A DNA stretch of 47,807 bases. Source: an uncultured Planktomarina sp. Its GTDB lineage: Bacteria; Pseudomonadota; Alphaproteobacteria; Rhodobacterales; Rhodobacteraceae. Shown piece after piece: positions 10,458 to 19,728 of the stretch (the first letter of the stretch is position 1; every line of letters starts with the position of its first letter). A program made the translations under genes and the position numbers. The stretch is taken from assembly GCA_905182325.1 (NCBI GenBank), contig CAJJBD010000016.1, positions 1 through 47,807 of the forward strand. The letters run 5' to 3'. The notes below the pieces were generated by a model. It saw only the letters and a list, made by a program, of their open reading frames with translations. It searched no databases and had not been told where the DNA came from.

Positions 10458-12400
10458 AAAGTACTTCAAAAAATATTTTAAATTCGACAAAGCAATTATC
10501 ACGACGCGCATTGCTGATCGGAGCACTACAACTCGGCATCATAACAGCACTCGGCGCGCGCATGCGGTTTTTACAAGTATCTGAAGCGGAAAAATACCGT
10601 CTGTTGGCTGAGGAGAACCGTATTAATGTTCGATTACTACCACCTTCGCGAGGTTTAATTTTTGACCGCAACGGCAGGCCAGTAGCAGAAAATTTACCAA
10701 ATTATCGGTTAGGTTTAATACGTGAAGACGCAGGCGATATTGAGAGTACATTCACAAAGTTACAAAATTTAATTTATATTCGCCCAAAAGATCTTGCTAA
10801 GGCGCGTAAAGAACTTTCCCGTGTAAGCTCTTTTGTGCCAGTAACCATTACGGAAAACTTGAGTTGGGCCAATTTTACTAGAGTAGCCGCCAATGCACCA
10901 GCACTCCCAGGTGTTTTTACAGACGTTGGCCTAACCCGTATCTATGCCCAAAAAGAAAATCTAGCGCATGTAGTCGGTTATGTGGGTCCGGTAAGTGACT
11001 ATTACTTAAAGCAAATAAAAAACCCAGACCCACTACTACAAATTCCCCGTTTTCAAGTGGGAAAAACTGGCGTTGAAGCACAAATGGAGCCCAAGTTACG
11101 CGGGTCAGCAGGGCTCCAACGGGTAGAAGTAAATTCTGTTGGGCGTATAATTCGAGAGCTTAAGCGCGTAGAGGGTAATTCCGGTGTACCAATTCAGCTC
11201 ACGATCGACAGTAAAATCCAAAATTACGCATTGGCACGCCTTGATAATCTTTCTGCAAGCGCCGTTGTTATAGATTGTGCCAACGGTGATTTATTGGCAG
11301 TCGGGTCCAGTCCTAGCTTTGATCCAAACCTTTTTGTGCGTGGAATTTCATCAAAAAAATACAATGGGCTACGTGACGATATATACGGACCACTGCGAGC
11401 AAAAGCAGTGCAGGGCACATACGCTCCTGCCTCTACATTTAAAATGATTACCGCCCTTGCCGCACTTGAAGCTGGGGTGTTGAAGCCAGATGATGAGATC
11501 TTTTGCCCAGGTCATCTTGAAGTCTTCGACAATAAATTTCACTGCTGGAAGGCACACGGATCGATGAATTTGGAGGATAGCATCATCCAAAGCTGTGATG
11601 TTTTCTTTTATTCAATAGGCCAAAAGGTTGGTATTAACAAAATATCTAATATGGCCAAACGATTTGGACTAGGCATTCATTATGATTTGCCTTTGAGCGC
11701 AGTTAGCCGAGGTGTTGCACCGACGCGCGAATGGAAAAAGAAATCATTCGACAAAAATTGGCTCTTGGGCGATACCGTAAATGCTTCAATTGGACAAGGC
11801 TACGTCTTGGCATCACCCTTACAGCTCGCGGTTATGGCAGCGCGGCTTGGAACCGGCCAAATTATTCAGCCTAGATTAATTCAAAATATTAATAATGTTA
11901 CTATGCCCCAAGAGGCGGTTAAAAAATTAGATATCAACCCTGATCATTTAGCTTTAGTCCAGAGGGCCATGTTTGGCGTTACTAATAGAAAAGATGGAAC
12001 AGCCTATTCACGCCGAATTGAAGCAAATCACCTTCGAATGTCGGGAAAAACTGGAACTTCCCAGGTCCGACGCATCACAGCGGCAGAGCGGGAGCAAGGT
12101 GTGATAAGTAACGAGGATCTACCTTGGAAACAGAGGGACCATGCGTTGTTCGTCAATTACGCTCCTGCCAACAATCCAAAAATAGCAGTTGCCGTTGTAG
12201 TTGAACATGGCGGTGGTGGAAGTTCAGTTGCAGCGCCTATTGGGCGTGATATTACTCTTTTTGCACTTACTGGAAAGATGCCAGATCCACAGCATTACCC
12301 AGAAAAGCTCCGAGAGAAAATTCAGCTTGAACAAAAGAATTTAGCACCAAAGTTAATAGATTGGACAAGCCCAACAGTGATGGAGCGTACTAAGGTATGA
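10454..12400 (+). CDS. mrdA: Penicillin-binding protein 2 (elongation transpeptidase)
   Basis: Class B PBP that cross-links peptidoglycan during elongation, acting with RodA. The protein is 648 residues. It has an N-terminal membrane anchor (about 18-36) and a dimerisation/pedestal domain with RGLIFDRNGRPVAEN (66-80). The transpeptidase domain carries the active site S327-T-F-K330, the second motif S380-C-D382 and K532-T-G534. It overlaps mreD and rodA by ATGA junctions, a typical tightly coupled arrangement. It is also known as PbpA. Confidence 0.96.
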   Translation: MKSTSKNILNSTKQLSRRALLIGALQLGIITALGARMRFLQVSEAEKYRLLAEENRINVRLLPPSRGLIFDRNGRPVAENLPNYRLGLIREDAGDIESTFTKLQNLIYIRPKDLAKARKELSRVSSFVPVTITENLSWANFTRVAANAPALPGVFTDVGLTRIYAQKENLAHVVGYVGPVSDYYLKQIKNPDPLLQIPRFQVGKTGVEAQMEPKLRGSAGLQRVEVNSVGRIIRELKRVEGNSGVPIQLTIDSKIQNYALARLDNLSASAVVIDCANGDLLAVGSSPSFDPNLFVRGISSKKYNGLRDDIYGPLRAKAVQGTYAPASTFKMITALAALEAGVLKPDDEIFCPGHLEVFDNKFHCWKAHGSMNLEDSIIQSCDVFFYSIGQKVGINKISNMAKRFGLGIHYDLPLSAVSRGVAPTREWKKKSFDKNWLLGDTVNASIGQGYVLASPLQLAVMAARLGTGQIIQPRLIQNINNVTMPQEAVKKLDINPDHLALVQRAMFGVTNRKDGTAYSRRIEANHLRMSGKTGTSQVRRITAAEREQGVISNEDLPWKQRDHALFVNYAPANNPKIAVAVVVEHGGGGSSVAAPIGRDITLFALTGKMPDPQHYPEKLREKIQLEQKNLAPKLIDWTSPTVMERTKV

Positions 12401-13542
12401 GTTATTTGGAATACAACCTTAGGACTGTTCCAAGCGGTTTTAAAAAGATTTTAGCTTTAAATTGGCCAATTATATTTTTACTTATTGTTATTTCAGGCAT
12501 TGGTTTTGCAATGCTATACTCGGTATCTGGGGGTATCCTCGAACGTTGGGCACAGCCCCAAATGCAGAGATTTTTTATTGGAATGGTTGGACTTTTTGTT
12601 TTAGCAATGGTGCCTATTTGGTTTTGGCGAAATATGTCGTTTATTAGTTACATTTTTACAGTCGCCTTATTAGTTTCTGTGGAGTTTGTGGGCGTAAAAG
12701 GCATGGGAGCGCAACGCTGGCTGGATTTTGGTTTTTTTCGTTTCCAACCTTCTGAAATAATGAAAATCACATTAGTTTTAGTTTTAGCAGCATACTACGA
12801 TTGGCTACCTCAGAAAAAAACTTCGTCGCCTATTTGGGTTGCTATCCCTATAGTTTTGATAGCCTTTCCAGCATTCTTAGTCTTGCGCCAACCAGATCTG
12901 GGGACAGCTTTACTATTGGTTGTTGGCGGTGGAGCAATGATATTTCTGGCTGGGGTGCATTGGGCATATTTTATTACAGTGGTAAGTTCAGGGATTGGTT
13001 TGGCCATAGCTGTTTTTCATAGTCGAGGCACCACCTGGCAATTGTTAAAGGATTATCAATACACCAGAGTGGACACATTTCTTGATCCAAGCAGAGATCC
13101 CTTAGGCACAGGCTATCACATTACTCAAGCAAAAATAGCCTTGGGTTCTGGCGGCTGGACGGGAAGAGGTTTCATGCAGGGAACACAATCCCGTTTAAAT
13201 TTCCTACCAGAAAAACATACAGATTTCATTTTTACCACAATATCGGAAGAGTTTGGTTTTGTTGGATCAATAACTCTTTTATCACTATACCTCGCAGTAT
13301 TAGTTCTTTGTACTTTGTCAGGCTTGGCGAATAAGGATCGGTTCGCATCACTTTTAACTCTTGGAATTGGCACAACATTCTTTTTGTTTTTTGCAATAAA
13401 CATGGCTATGGTGATGGGGCTTGCTCCAGTGGTTGGGGTCCCACTGCCCTTGGTTAGCTACGGAGGTTCTGCAATGCTTATTTTACTACTCGGTTTTGGA
13501 TTAATGCAAAGTGCACATGTTCACCGGCCACAGAGCAAGTAA
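12397..13542 (+). CDS. rodA: Peptidoglycan glycosyltransferase RodA (SEDS family)
   Basis: A 381-residue integral membrane protein with about ten transmembrane segments. SEDS proteins polymerise lipid II into glycan strands, and RodA pairs with PBP2. Family signatures visible are GAQRWLDFGFFRFQPSEIMK, the loop with LPEKHTDFIFTTISEEFGF, and PLPLVSYGGSAM near the C-terminus. It starts inside the mrdA stop (ATGA) and ends 2 nt before the next gene. Confidence 0.96.
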   Translation: MSYLEYNLRTVPSGFKKILALNWPIIFLLIVISGIGFAMLYSVSGGILERWAQPQMQRFFIGMVGLFVLAMVPIWFWRNMSFISYIFTVALLVSVEFVGVKGMGAQRWLDFGFFRFQPSEIMKITLVLVLAAYYDWLPQKKTSSPIWVAIPIVLIAFPAFLVLRQPDLGTALLLVVGGGAMIFLAGVHWAYFITVVSSGIGLAIAVFHSRGTTWQLLKDYQYTRVDTFLDPSRDPLGTGYHITQAKIALGSGGWTGRGFMQGTQSRLNFLPEKHTDFIFTTISEEFGFVGSITLLSLYLAVLVLCTLSGLANKDRFASLLTLGIGTTFFLFFAINMAMVMGLAPVVGVPLPLVSYGGSAMLILLLGFGLMQSAHVHRPQSK

Positions 13543-13544
13543 AA

Positions 13545-14474
13545 ATGATTAATATTCTCTTTGCAGCTCAGCCAAATCAATTTCTGATCTATGAAAAATA
13601 TCTTCTTCATTTTTTCAAAAAGAAAAATATCTCCGCATCTTTAAGCATCAAAATGTCTCCAGAAATTGTAGATTATATAATTTATGCCCCAAATAGTATT
13701 GTTAACGATTTAACACCATACACTCGCTGTAAGGCTGTTTTAAACCTTTGGGCAGGCGTCGAAAAAATTGTAGGCAATGAAACATTAACCCAACCACTTT
13801 GTCGGATGGTAGATACTGGACTGCAGCAAGGTATGACCGAGTGGGTCGTTGGCCATACGCTTCGATATCATCTTGGTATGGATCAACATATTGTAAACCC
13901 TGACAAACTTTGGAGCAATAATCATCCACCACTGGCCCAAGAACGTTCAATCACCATCTTAGGTATTGGCGCCCTCGGAACAGCTTGCGCCAAATCCTTG
14001 GCACAACTTGGTTTTAAAGTTACGGGATGGTCAAAATCACCCAAAAAAATACCAAATGTAAAAACATATCATGGAAATTCAAAGCTCAAAACAGTGCTTA
14101 GCTCAGCTCAGATTCTAATTCTACTTCTCCCAGATACACCAGACACACAAAATATAATAAATACAGAGACCCTAAGCCATTTACCTGCAGGTTCGGTTTT
14201 AATAAATCCAGGCCGGGGATCTCTAATAGACGATGATGCTTTAATCTCTGCTCTTACATTGGGCCACTTATCAGCCGCTTGTCTTGATGTATTTCGTACC
14301 GAACCCCTACCACACAATCATCCCTACTGGCTAATGCCTAATGTTACTGTCACACCTCACATTGCTTCCGGTACTCGGCCAAACACAGCCGCTGAACTCA
14401 TAGTTGAAAACATTACACGCGGCGAAAATGGTTTGCCTTTTCTACATCTGGTAGATCGAGCAGCTGGCTATTAA
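13545..14474 (+). CDS. Glyoxylate/hydroxypyruvate reductase-like 2-hydroxyacid dehydrogenase
   Basis: A 309-residue D-2-hydroxyacid dehydrogenase similar to GhrA. The NAD(P) fold carries LGIGALGTACA and a Ser/Lys-rich turn after the second strand (GWSKSPK), which suggests NADPH preference. The catalytic Arg lies in NPGRGSLID, the Glu in RTEPLP and the His in PHIAS. It would reduce glyoxylate or hydroxypyruvate in the cytoplasm. It starts 2 nt after rodA, so it is probably co-transcribed with the shape operon, although no functional link is evident. The substrate is inferred from the family only. Confidence 0.85.
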   Translation: MINILFAAQPNQFLIYEKYLLHFFKKKNISASLSIKMSPEIVDYIIYAPNSIVNDLTPYTRCKAVLNLWAGVEKIVGNETLTQPLCRMVDTGLQQGMTEWVVGHTLRYHLGMDQHIVNPDKLWSNNHPPLAQERSITILGIGALGTACAKSLAQLGFKVTGWSKSPKKIPNVKTYHGNSKLKTVLSSAQILILLLPDTPDTQNIINTETLSHLPAGSVLINPGRGSLIDDDALISALTLGHLSAACLDVFRTEPLPHNHPYWLMPNVTVTPHIASGTRPNTAAELIVENITRGENGLPFLHLVDRAAGY

Positions 14475-14476
14475 CG

Positions 14477-15253
14477 TTAATGTAGTATTGGTGGTTTTCC
14501 CTTCACCGAGCCAGGAGCAATTAATTTAACTGCCGGCTCAGGCTTTGGTAAATCAAAACGAAGCCCGACATTCAATATTTTTTCAACCAACCCATGAGCT
14601 GGATCCAAATAAGTTACATCCCAAGGGACTCCACTATGATCAGAAAATTGTAAATACTCATTCACAAGTTTAGCTAAATTAGGCTCCGAGTTAGGAACTG
14701 AACCAACAAAACACAACATTGGGTTTTTATTATCTAATATATCTGTTGCTTCAACCAAACAGGCATAATCTGCAAAACCCTGCGCCGATGTCAGCTTAGA
14801 TGACAAAGCGTCTAGTGCCTTTGGAGAAATTTTTGCTGGGGAGCTGACTTCTGTAATTTTTGGTGCCATTTCCTCAGGCCTTTCTTCTAAGGACATAACC
14901 AACCAATGAAGGGTCTCAGGCTCAAAAATATAACCTATAGCTGCCGTTCCAGGATTGAGCGCTATGCCCGTATTTTTGTCAGCAACCATTTGAATTAAAA
15001 CGCGGCCCGACAAAGCTAAATACTCTACACCTCCACCAATCGCTTCTTCAAGGCGCAGTTCAGTATCATAAACGGCAACATACTCTTGTTCTTTCAAATA
15101 AACTACTTTTGGATTTAAATCTGGACCATTTATATCAACGTCTAAGGCTAAAAATAGTTCTGAATCTGCTAATCGCTGTAGCACGGCAGCAAACCGCACA
15201 GGATCATCTGAGTTATTTTCCAACATTACAATAGCACGCTCTAGCGCAGTCAT
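14477..15253 (-). CDS. SseB-like protein
   Basis: A 258-residue protein whose N-terminal half (about 1-115) matches the SseB N-terminal domain pattern, including the GIALNPGT motif and an EYLALSGR-type turn. The second half resembles the SseB C-terminal domain with less certainty. The family is widespread, cytoplasmic and poorly understood; E. coli SseB is described as an enhanced serine sensitivity protein. It is convergent with the hydroxyacid dehydrogenase, the stops being only 2 nt apart. Confidence 0.7.
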   Translation of the reverse strand: MTALERAIVMLENNSDDPVRFAAVLQRLADSELFLALDVDINGPDLNPKVVYLKEQEYVAVYDTELRLEEAIGGGVEYLALSGRVLIQMVADKNTGIALNPGTAAIGYIFEPETLHWLVMSLEERPEEMAPKITEVSSPAKISPKALDALSSKLTSAQGFADYACLVEATDILDNKNPMLCFVGSVPNSEPNLAKLVNEYLQFSDHSGVPWDVTYLDPAHGLVEKILNVGLRFDLPKPEPAVKLIAPGSVKGKPPILH

Positions 15254-15559
15254 TATAAATTTCCATGTAATAAAATTTGATTCAGAGCAGTAGGTTGTAA
15301 CAAAGCACCAAAAAAATGGTTGTATTAATCCAACGCTTTATTATCATTGGGCACTCGCAGCAACATAAAGATAAAATAAGTTTCCATAAAAAATTGATCT
15401 GATAAATTAATGCTTATTAAGTTAAATTAAAAAAGAATTGATTATTAAAAAACATTAATGATCAGCAGTGTACACAGCGATAAATTTTATTATATAAACT
15501 CCAAGGATTAACCAGAGCTCCATCCTTGCCACTCTGAGTTTGTATAAAAAGGAACGATA
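15254..15559. promoter_or_regulatory. AT-rich divergent promoter region before the Mrp operon
   Basis: A 306-nt gap between the divergent SseB-like gene and mnhE. No reading frame is supported. TATATAA occurs near 15490-15497. A hairpin can form from CAAGGAT (15502-15508) and ATCCTTG (15522-15528), which would lie in the mnhE leader. It presumably holds promoters for both directions. Confidence 0.4.
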
Positions 15560-16042
15560 TTGAAGACTATCCTAACCTCTGTTTTTATGATGGCGCTTTG
15601 GTTGATGCTGTCGGGGATCTACAAGCCCATGCTTATTGGCTTTGGGTTGGTTTCCGTTGGGTTAGTTATGATTATTGTTCGTCGAATGGACCAGATTGAT
15701 GGAGACCATGTCCGCATTTTTATAAAACCAATAAAATTTATTTTGTATATATTTTGGCTGCTGAAAGAGATTGCAAAATCTAACTGGAACGTGACGAAAA
15801 TAATTCTGTCACGAACTATGCCATTAAAGCAAAACTTATTTGAGGTCCCGTACACACAAAAAAGTGACTTGGGACAAGTAATTTTTGCTAATTCTATTAC
15901 ATTAACTCCAGGCACACTTACGATAGAAACAGAATCCGGAGATTTTCTAGTACATGCCTTATCCTATAATCTAGAAGACACTGAGTCACTTAGAGATATG
16001 GATAGACGCGTGACTGCAATTGAGAGTAGGTTGGATCACTAA
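15560..16042 (+). CDS. mnhE: Mrp/Mnh cation antiporter subunit E
   Basis: A 160-residue membrane protein with hydrophobic segments near the N-terminus and a cytoplasmic C-terminal domain. The signature SITLTPGTLTIE is diagnostic for MnhE/MrpE. The start is a TTG at 15560, placed 6 nt after AAGGAA, with no better ATG nearby. It is the first gene of the antiporter operon and shares its stop region with mnhF (1-nt overlap). Mrp complexes exchange Na+ (or K+) for H+ and need all subunits; E is an accessory subunit of uncertain detailed role. Confidence 0.92.
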   Translation: MKTILTSVFMMALWLMLSGIYKPMLIGFGLVSVGLVMIIVRRMDQIDGDHVRIFIKPIKFILYIFWLLKEIAKSNWNVTKIILSRTMPLKQNLFEVPYTQKSDLGQVIFANSITLTPGTLTIETESGDFLVHALSYNLEDTESLRDMDRRVTAIESRLDH

Positions 16043-16341
16043 TGTTCTCAATCGCAGCAGTAGCAATATTTATAGCAATGTGCCTTGTTTTAGTCCGTTT
16101 GATCAAAGGACCTACTTTGTACGATCGTGTTCTAGCCGTAAATTCCTTTGGTACTCACACAGTTTTATTGATTGGCGTTATGGGTTTTTTGAATGGACGT
16201 CCCGACTTCCTAGATATTGCGCTTCTATATGCCTTAATAAACTTTGTTGGTACAATCGCTATACTAAAGTTTTTTCGATATCGGGCAATTGGGGATGCGA
16301 TGTGGACCCCATTAGAGCCAGAAAATGAGGATCAAAAATAA
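16042..16341 (+). CDS. mnhF: Mrp/Mnh cation antiporter subunit F
   Basis: A 99-residue protein with three transmembrane helices. The family motif RLIKGPTLYDRVLAVN is near residues 14-29, and DIALLYALINFVGTIA follows, as in MrpF. It overlaps mnhE and mnhG by one nucleotide each. It belongs to the small-subunit half of the Mrp complex. Confidence 0.93.
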   Translation: MFSIAAVAIFIAMCLVLVRLIKGPTLYDRVLAVNSFGTHTVLLIGVMGFLNGRPDFLDIALLYALINFVGTIAILKFFRYRAIGDAMWTPLEPENEDQK

Positions 16342-16694
16342 TGGATTTATTTTTTGATATTTCTTGCTTAGTTTTAATAATTTCTGGATCTTTTTTTGTA
16401 GTTGTTGGAGCCTTTGGCACCTATCGGTTTCCAGACTTTTGGTCTCGTCTGCATGCGGCGTCAATTACAGATTCAGCTGGTGTCATTTTATTACTGATCG
16501 GTATGGGTGTTTACTCGGGCCTGACTTTGATCACCTTCAAACTTTTAGTTATTGGCCTGTTCTTGTTTATAACAGGCCCAACTTCGACCCATGCAGTAGC
16601 TAATGCAGCTCTTGTATCCGGGCTACGTCCACCAAAGATAAAAAACCACATTCAAAATAAAGTGAATTCAAAACCACCAACGAAAGCCAAATAA
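16341..16694 (+). CDS. mnhG: Mrp/Mnh cation antiporter subunit G
   Basis: A 117-residue protein with three transmembrane helices. It shows the MrpG signatures FGTYRFPDFWSRLHAAS and GPTSTHAVANAAL, followed by a short basic tail. It is the last of the E-F-G trio. A 72-nt stretch, open in the frame of the next gene, separates it from the MbhD/E-like gene. Confidence 0.93.
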   Translation: MDLFFDISCLVLIISGSFFVVVGAFGTYRFPDFWSRLHAASITDSAGVILLLIGMGVYSGLTLITFKLLVIGLFLFITGPTSTHAVANAALVSGLRPPKIKNHIQNKVNSKPPTKAK

Positions 16695-16766
16695 AAAAAG
16701 TTTAACAACACTTCCCAAAATAATAGGTGCACAATCGAAACTTTTATAAATATATCACTTTTCAGC

Positions 16767-17312
16767 ATGTTAATCGTCACCGCTTTATCTGTTGTAAAAA
16801 CTCGGAGTTTATTTGCCATTGTAGCTCTCTCCGGGGTGTTCAGCCTGCTATCTGCTCTATTATTTATTACTTGGGACGCAGTTGACGTTGCGTTTACTGA
16901 GGCCGCTGTCGGTGCAGGCATTTCAACAGTTTTAATGTTGGGTACAATTGCTCTGACGTCGAGAACAGAAAAGCAGAGCCAAAGATCAAATTTACTCCCT
17001 CTTGTTGCAGTAATTCTAACAGGAGCAGTAATGGTTTATGGCACATTAGACATGCCAAAATTTGGTTCTCCAGACACACCAGTACAGACACATGTTGGGC
17101 CCGATTACTTGAAACGAATTCCAGATGATATTCACGTCCCAAATGCCGTAACAGCAATTCTGGCGAGCTACAGAGGCTACGATACATTAGGCGAAACTGC
17201 AGTTGTTTTTGCCGCCGGTATAGGCGTCTTAATGTTAATTAGTGGCTTGCGCCGCCGCCGCATGGACGACAACGCCGACGAAGATCCCAGTGACAAAAGG
17301 GATACGACCTGA
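16767..17312 (+). CDS. MbhD/MbhE-like antiporter subunit (DUF4040; matches the C-terminal part of MrpA)
   Basis: At least 181 residues. The first half has the DUF4040/MbhD pattern (RSLFAIVALSGVFSLLSALL, then VAFTEAAVGAGIS), and the second half the MbhE pattern (RGYDTLGETAVVFAAGIGVL). In Bacillus MrpA these regions are fused to the large antiporter domain; here they form a separate gene. The ATG at 16767 has no ribosome site and cuts into the first helix. The frame stays open to 16695, and an ATC at 16734 follows AGGTG (16725-16729), so translation probably starts upstream. It overlaps mnhB by 1 nt. Confidence 0.85.
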   Translation: MLIVTALSVVKTRSLFAIVALSGVFSLLSALLFITWDAVDVAFTEAAVGAGISTVLMLGTIALTSRTEKQSQRSNLLPLVAVILTGAVMVYGTLDMPKFGSPDTPVQTHVGPDYLKRIPDDIHVPNAVTAILASYRGYDTLGETAVVFAAGIGVLMLISGLRRRRMDDNADEDPSDKRDTT

Positions 17313-17752
17313 TGCGCCACCATTTAATTTTACGAGTGATCACCAAACTACTTGTAGGAACAATATTTTTGTTTGCTCTTTATGTTCAGTTTCACGGTGA
17401 CTATTCTCCAGGTGGGGGCTTTCAGGCTGGCGTGATAATGGCAGTTGGTTTTATTTTATATGGAATTGTATTCAGCCTAGATAAGGCTCAAAAAGTGTTT
17501 CCACCTTGGCTTGTACATAAATTAGTTGCCTTTGGTGTTCTGCTCTATGGCGGAACTGGTATTTACAGCATCTTAATGGGCTACGCATATTTAGACTACA
17601 CTGCGATAGATCCTAACCACCCCTCTCATGGACAACATTTAGGGATTTTAATTGTAGAATTAGGAGTTGGCATCACGGTAACAGGTGTAATGGTTGCAGT
17701 ATATTATGCCTTCGCGGCCCGCACCCCAGTTCTAAGTGACGAGGACTGGTAG
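17312..17752 (+). CDS. mnhB: Mrp/Mnh cation antiporter subunit B
   Basis: A 146-residue protein with four transmembrane helices. HGDYSPGGGFQAGV (residues 29-42) is the MnhB domain signature, and GVGITVTGVMVAVYYAFA closes the domain. It starts within the stop of the MbhD/E-like gene and ends 2 nt before mnhC. It is a structural part of the Mrp core, next to the MrpA C-terminal region. Confidence 0.94.
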   Translation: MRHHLILRVITKLLVGTIFLFALYVQFHGDYSPGGGFQAGVIMAVGFILYGIVFSLDKAQKVFPPWLVHKLVAFGVLLYGGTGIYSILMGYAYLDYTAIDPNHPSHGQHLGILIVELGVGITVTGVMVAVYYAFAARTPVLSDEDW

Positions 17753-17754
17753 AT

Positions 17755-18186
17755 ATGAATATTTTTACCACTGAGTTTATCTTAGGCCATATAAACTATT
17801 GGTTATTCATTATATTAATGATGACTGGACTTTACATTGTAATTACTAAAGGCAATCTAGTCAAAAAAATAGTGGGCCTGAATATTTTTCAAACTTCCGT
17901 TTTTATGTTCTATATATCGATGGGAAAAGTATCAGGTGGTACTGCACCAATCTTTCCTCTGGACGGAATATATGATCCTAGCATCGCCTATTCAAACCCA
18001 CTTCCTCATGTACTTATTCTCACAGCCATAGTTGTCGGCATCGCTACAACATCCCTAGGCCTTGCTCTTATAATTAGGATCAGGGAAGAATATCACAGTA
18101 TTGAAGAAGAACAAATAACCATCTTAGAAGATACCATCTTTCGTACGGAACATTTGCCTACAGTTGGCAAAGATGAAGCCTTCTAA
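17755..18186 (+). CDS. mnhC: Mrp/Mnh cation antiporter subunit C (NuoK-like)
   Basis: A 143-residue protein with three transmembrane helices followed by an acidic cytoplasmic tail. It belongs to the NuoK/MrpC family, as shown by KKIVGLNIFQTSVFMFYIS and LPHVLILTAIVVGIATTSLGLAL. It overlaps mnhD at a TAATG junction. Confidence 0.94.
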   Translation: MNIFTTEFILGHINYWLFIILMMTGLYIVITKGNLVKKIVGLNIFQTSVFMFYISMGKVSGGTAPIFPLDGIYDPSIAYSNPLPHVLILTAIVVGIATTSLGLALIIRIREEYHSIEEEQITILEDTIFRTEHLPTVGKDEAF

Positions 18187-19715
18187 TGGCTACACAGACT
18201 ACCCACCACGTCGCAATGACACTGGCTGATCACTTGCCTATTTTACAGGTACTAATTCCATTCATTACAGCCCCACTAATTGTGTTTATTGGACGGCGTG
18301 AATTAGCATGGCCTCTGGCATTTATTGCAAGCGCCACATCTTTTTTAATTGCTTGCTTGCTTCTTTCCAAGGTAATTGGAGGCGGCGTAATTTCTTATCA
18401 AATTGGGGGTTGGGCGCCACCACTTGGCATCGAATATCGAGTTGATGCAGCAAACGCTTTTGTACTTTTCCTAGTTACTGGGATAGCAACTTTGGTACTG
18501 CCATACGCCAGGTACAGTGTGGGCGCAGAGATGCCCCAGCGAACGCAAACCCTATTCTACTCACTTTTCTTACTTTGCATGACGGGCCTTCTCGGCGTTA
18601 CAATCACAGCAGACGCGTTTAACGTTTTTGTATTTTTAGAAATATCTTCACTTTCAACTTACGTGTTAATTGCTCAGGGTTCCTATCGTGACAAGCGGGC
18701 CCTGACAGCTTCATTTAATTATCTAATTATGGGTACCATCGGCGCAACGTTTTTTGTGATAGGCCTTGGCTTTCTATACATGGCGACGGGCACATTAAAC
18801 ATGGCTGACCTAGCCGATAGACTTGCAGGTCAATACGACAGCCGCACTGTCCGTGCTGGCTTTGCATTTATTCTTGTAGGTATGGGGCTCAAAGTGGCTA
18901 TTTTTCCACTCCACTTTTGGCTACCCAATGCATACACTTACGCACCTTCTGCCGTAACTACCTTTCTTGCTGCGACTGCAACTAAGGTTGCAGTCTATGT
19001 TTTACTGCGCTTCATATTTAGTGTTTTTCAACCAGCATTTCTTGCTGAAACTTCCACTCTTGAGATAATCTTTTATCCATTTGCTTTGCTAGCTATGTTT
19101 GCGGCATCTGCTACAGCAATCTTCCAACGCGATTTAAAGCGTATGCTAGCGTATTCAAGCATAGCCCAAATTGGTTACATGCTGTTAGGCATTGCATTAC
19201 TTTCCGAGACTGGGTTGATGGCTACTATCCTTCATCTTTTCAATCATGGCATTACTAAAGCAGCGTTATTTATGGGTGTTGGAGCTTATGCACTCCGATC
19301 AAAAAGCACATTTTATATAGACCTCCAGGGCCTTGGAAAGACAATGCCATGGACTAGTGCCGCAGTCGTCATTGGTGGAGTGTCATTAATTGGCGTACCT
19401 GGGACTGCTGGTTTTTTAAGCAAATGGCTTCTGGTACAAGCAGCATTAGAACAAGGTTATTGGCCAATTTCTATGTTGATTGTAGCTTCTTCGTTACTCG
19501 CAGTCATCTATGTCTGGCGACTTGTCGAGACACTCTATCTTTCAGCACCAAATAGTGAACAACCCATACGAGAAGCTCCACTGTCGATGCTGCTACCACT
19601 ATGGATAGTGGCACTGGCCTGTATCTACTTTGGCTTTGAGACGGACATAACCCTGGGAGCTGCAAAAGCTGCCGCTCAGGCTTTACTAGCCGGATCATCT
19701 GGCATGATGCATTAG
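18186..19715 (+). CDS. mnhD: Mrp/Mnh antiporter large subunit D (proton-translocating type)
   Basis: A 509-residue polytopic protein with about 14 helices, of the NuoL/M/N family. The residues needed for proton movement are retained: Glu in FLEISSLSTY, Lys in GMGLKVAIFPLHFWLP, and His/Lys in HLFNHGITKAALFMG. It is the first of three large antiporter-type subunits in this operon and the best match to MrpD by position directly after C. Confidence 0.92.
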   Translation: MATQTTHHVAMTLADHLPILQVLIPFITAPLIVFIGRRELAWPLAFIASATSFLIACLLLSKVIGGGVISYQIGGWAPPLGIEYRVDAANAFVLFLVTGIATLVLPYARYSVGAEMPQRTQTLFYSLFLLCMTGLLGVTITADAFNVFVFLEISSLSTYVLIAQGSYRDKRALTASFNYLIMGTIGATFFVIGLGFLYMATGTLNMADLADRLAGQYDSRTVRAGFAFILVGMGLKVAIFPLHFWLPNAYTYAPSAVTTFLAATATKVAVYVLLRFIFSVFQPAFLAETSTLEIIFYPFALLAMFAASATAIFQRDLKRMLAYSSIAQIGYMLLGIALLSETGLMATILHLFNHGITKAALFMGVGAYALRSKSTFYIDLQGLGKTMPWTSAAVVIGGVSLIGVPGTAGFLSKWLLVQAALEQGYWPISMLIVASSLLAVIYVWRLVETLYLSAPNSEQPIREAPLSMLLPLWIVALACIYFGFETDITLGAAKAAAQALLAGSSGMMH

Positions 19716-19728
19716 GACGGACAAAGTT

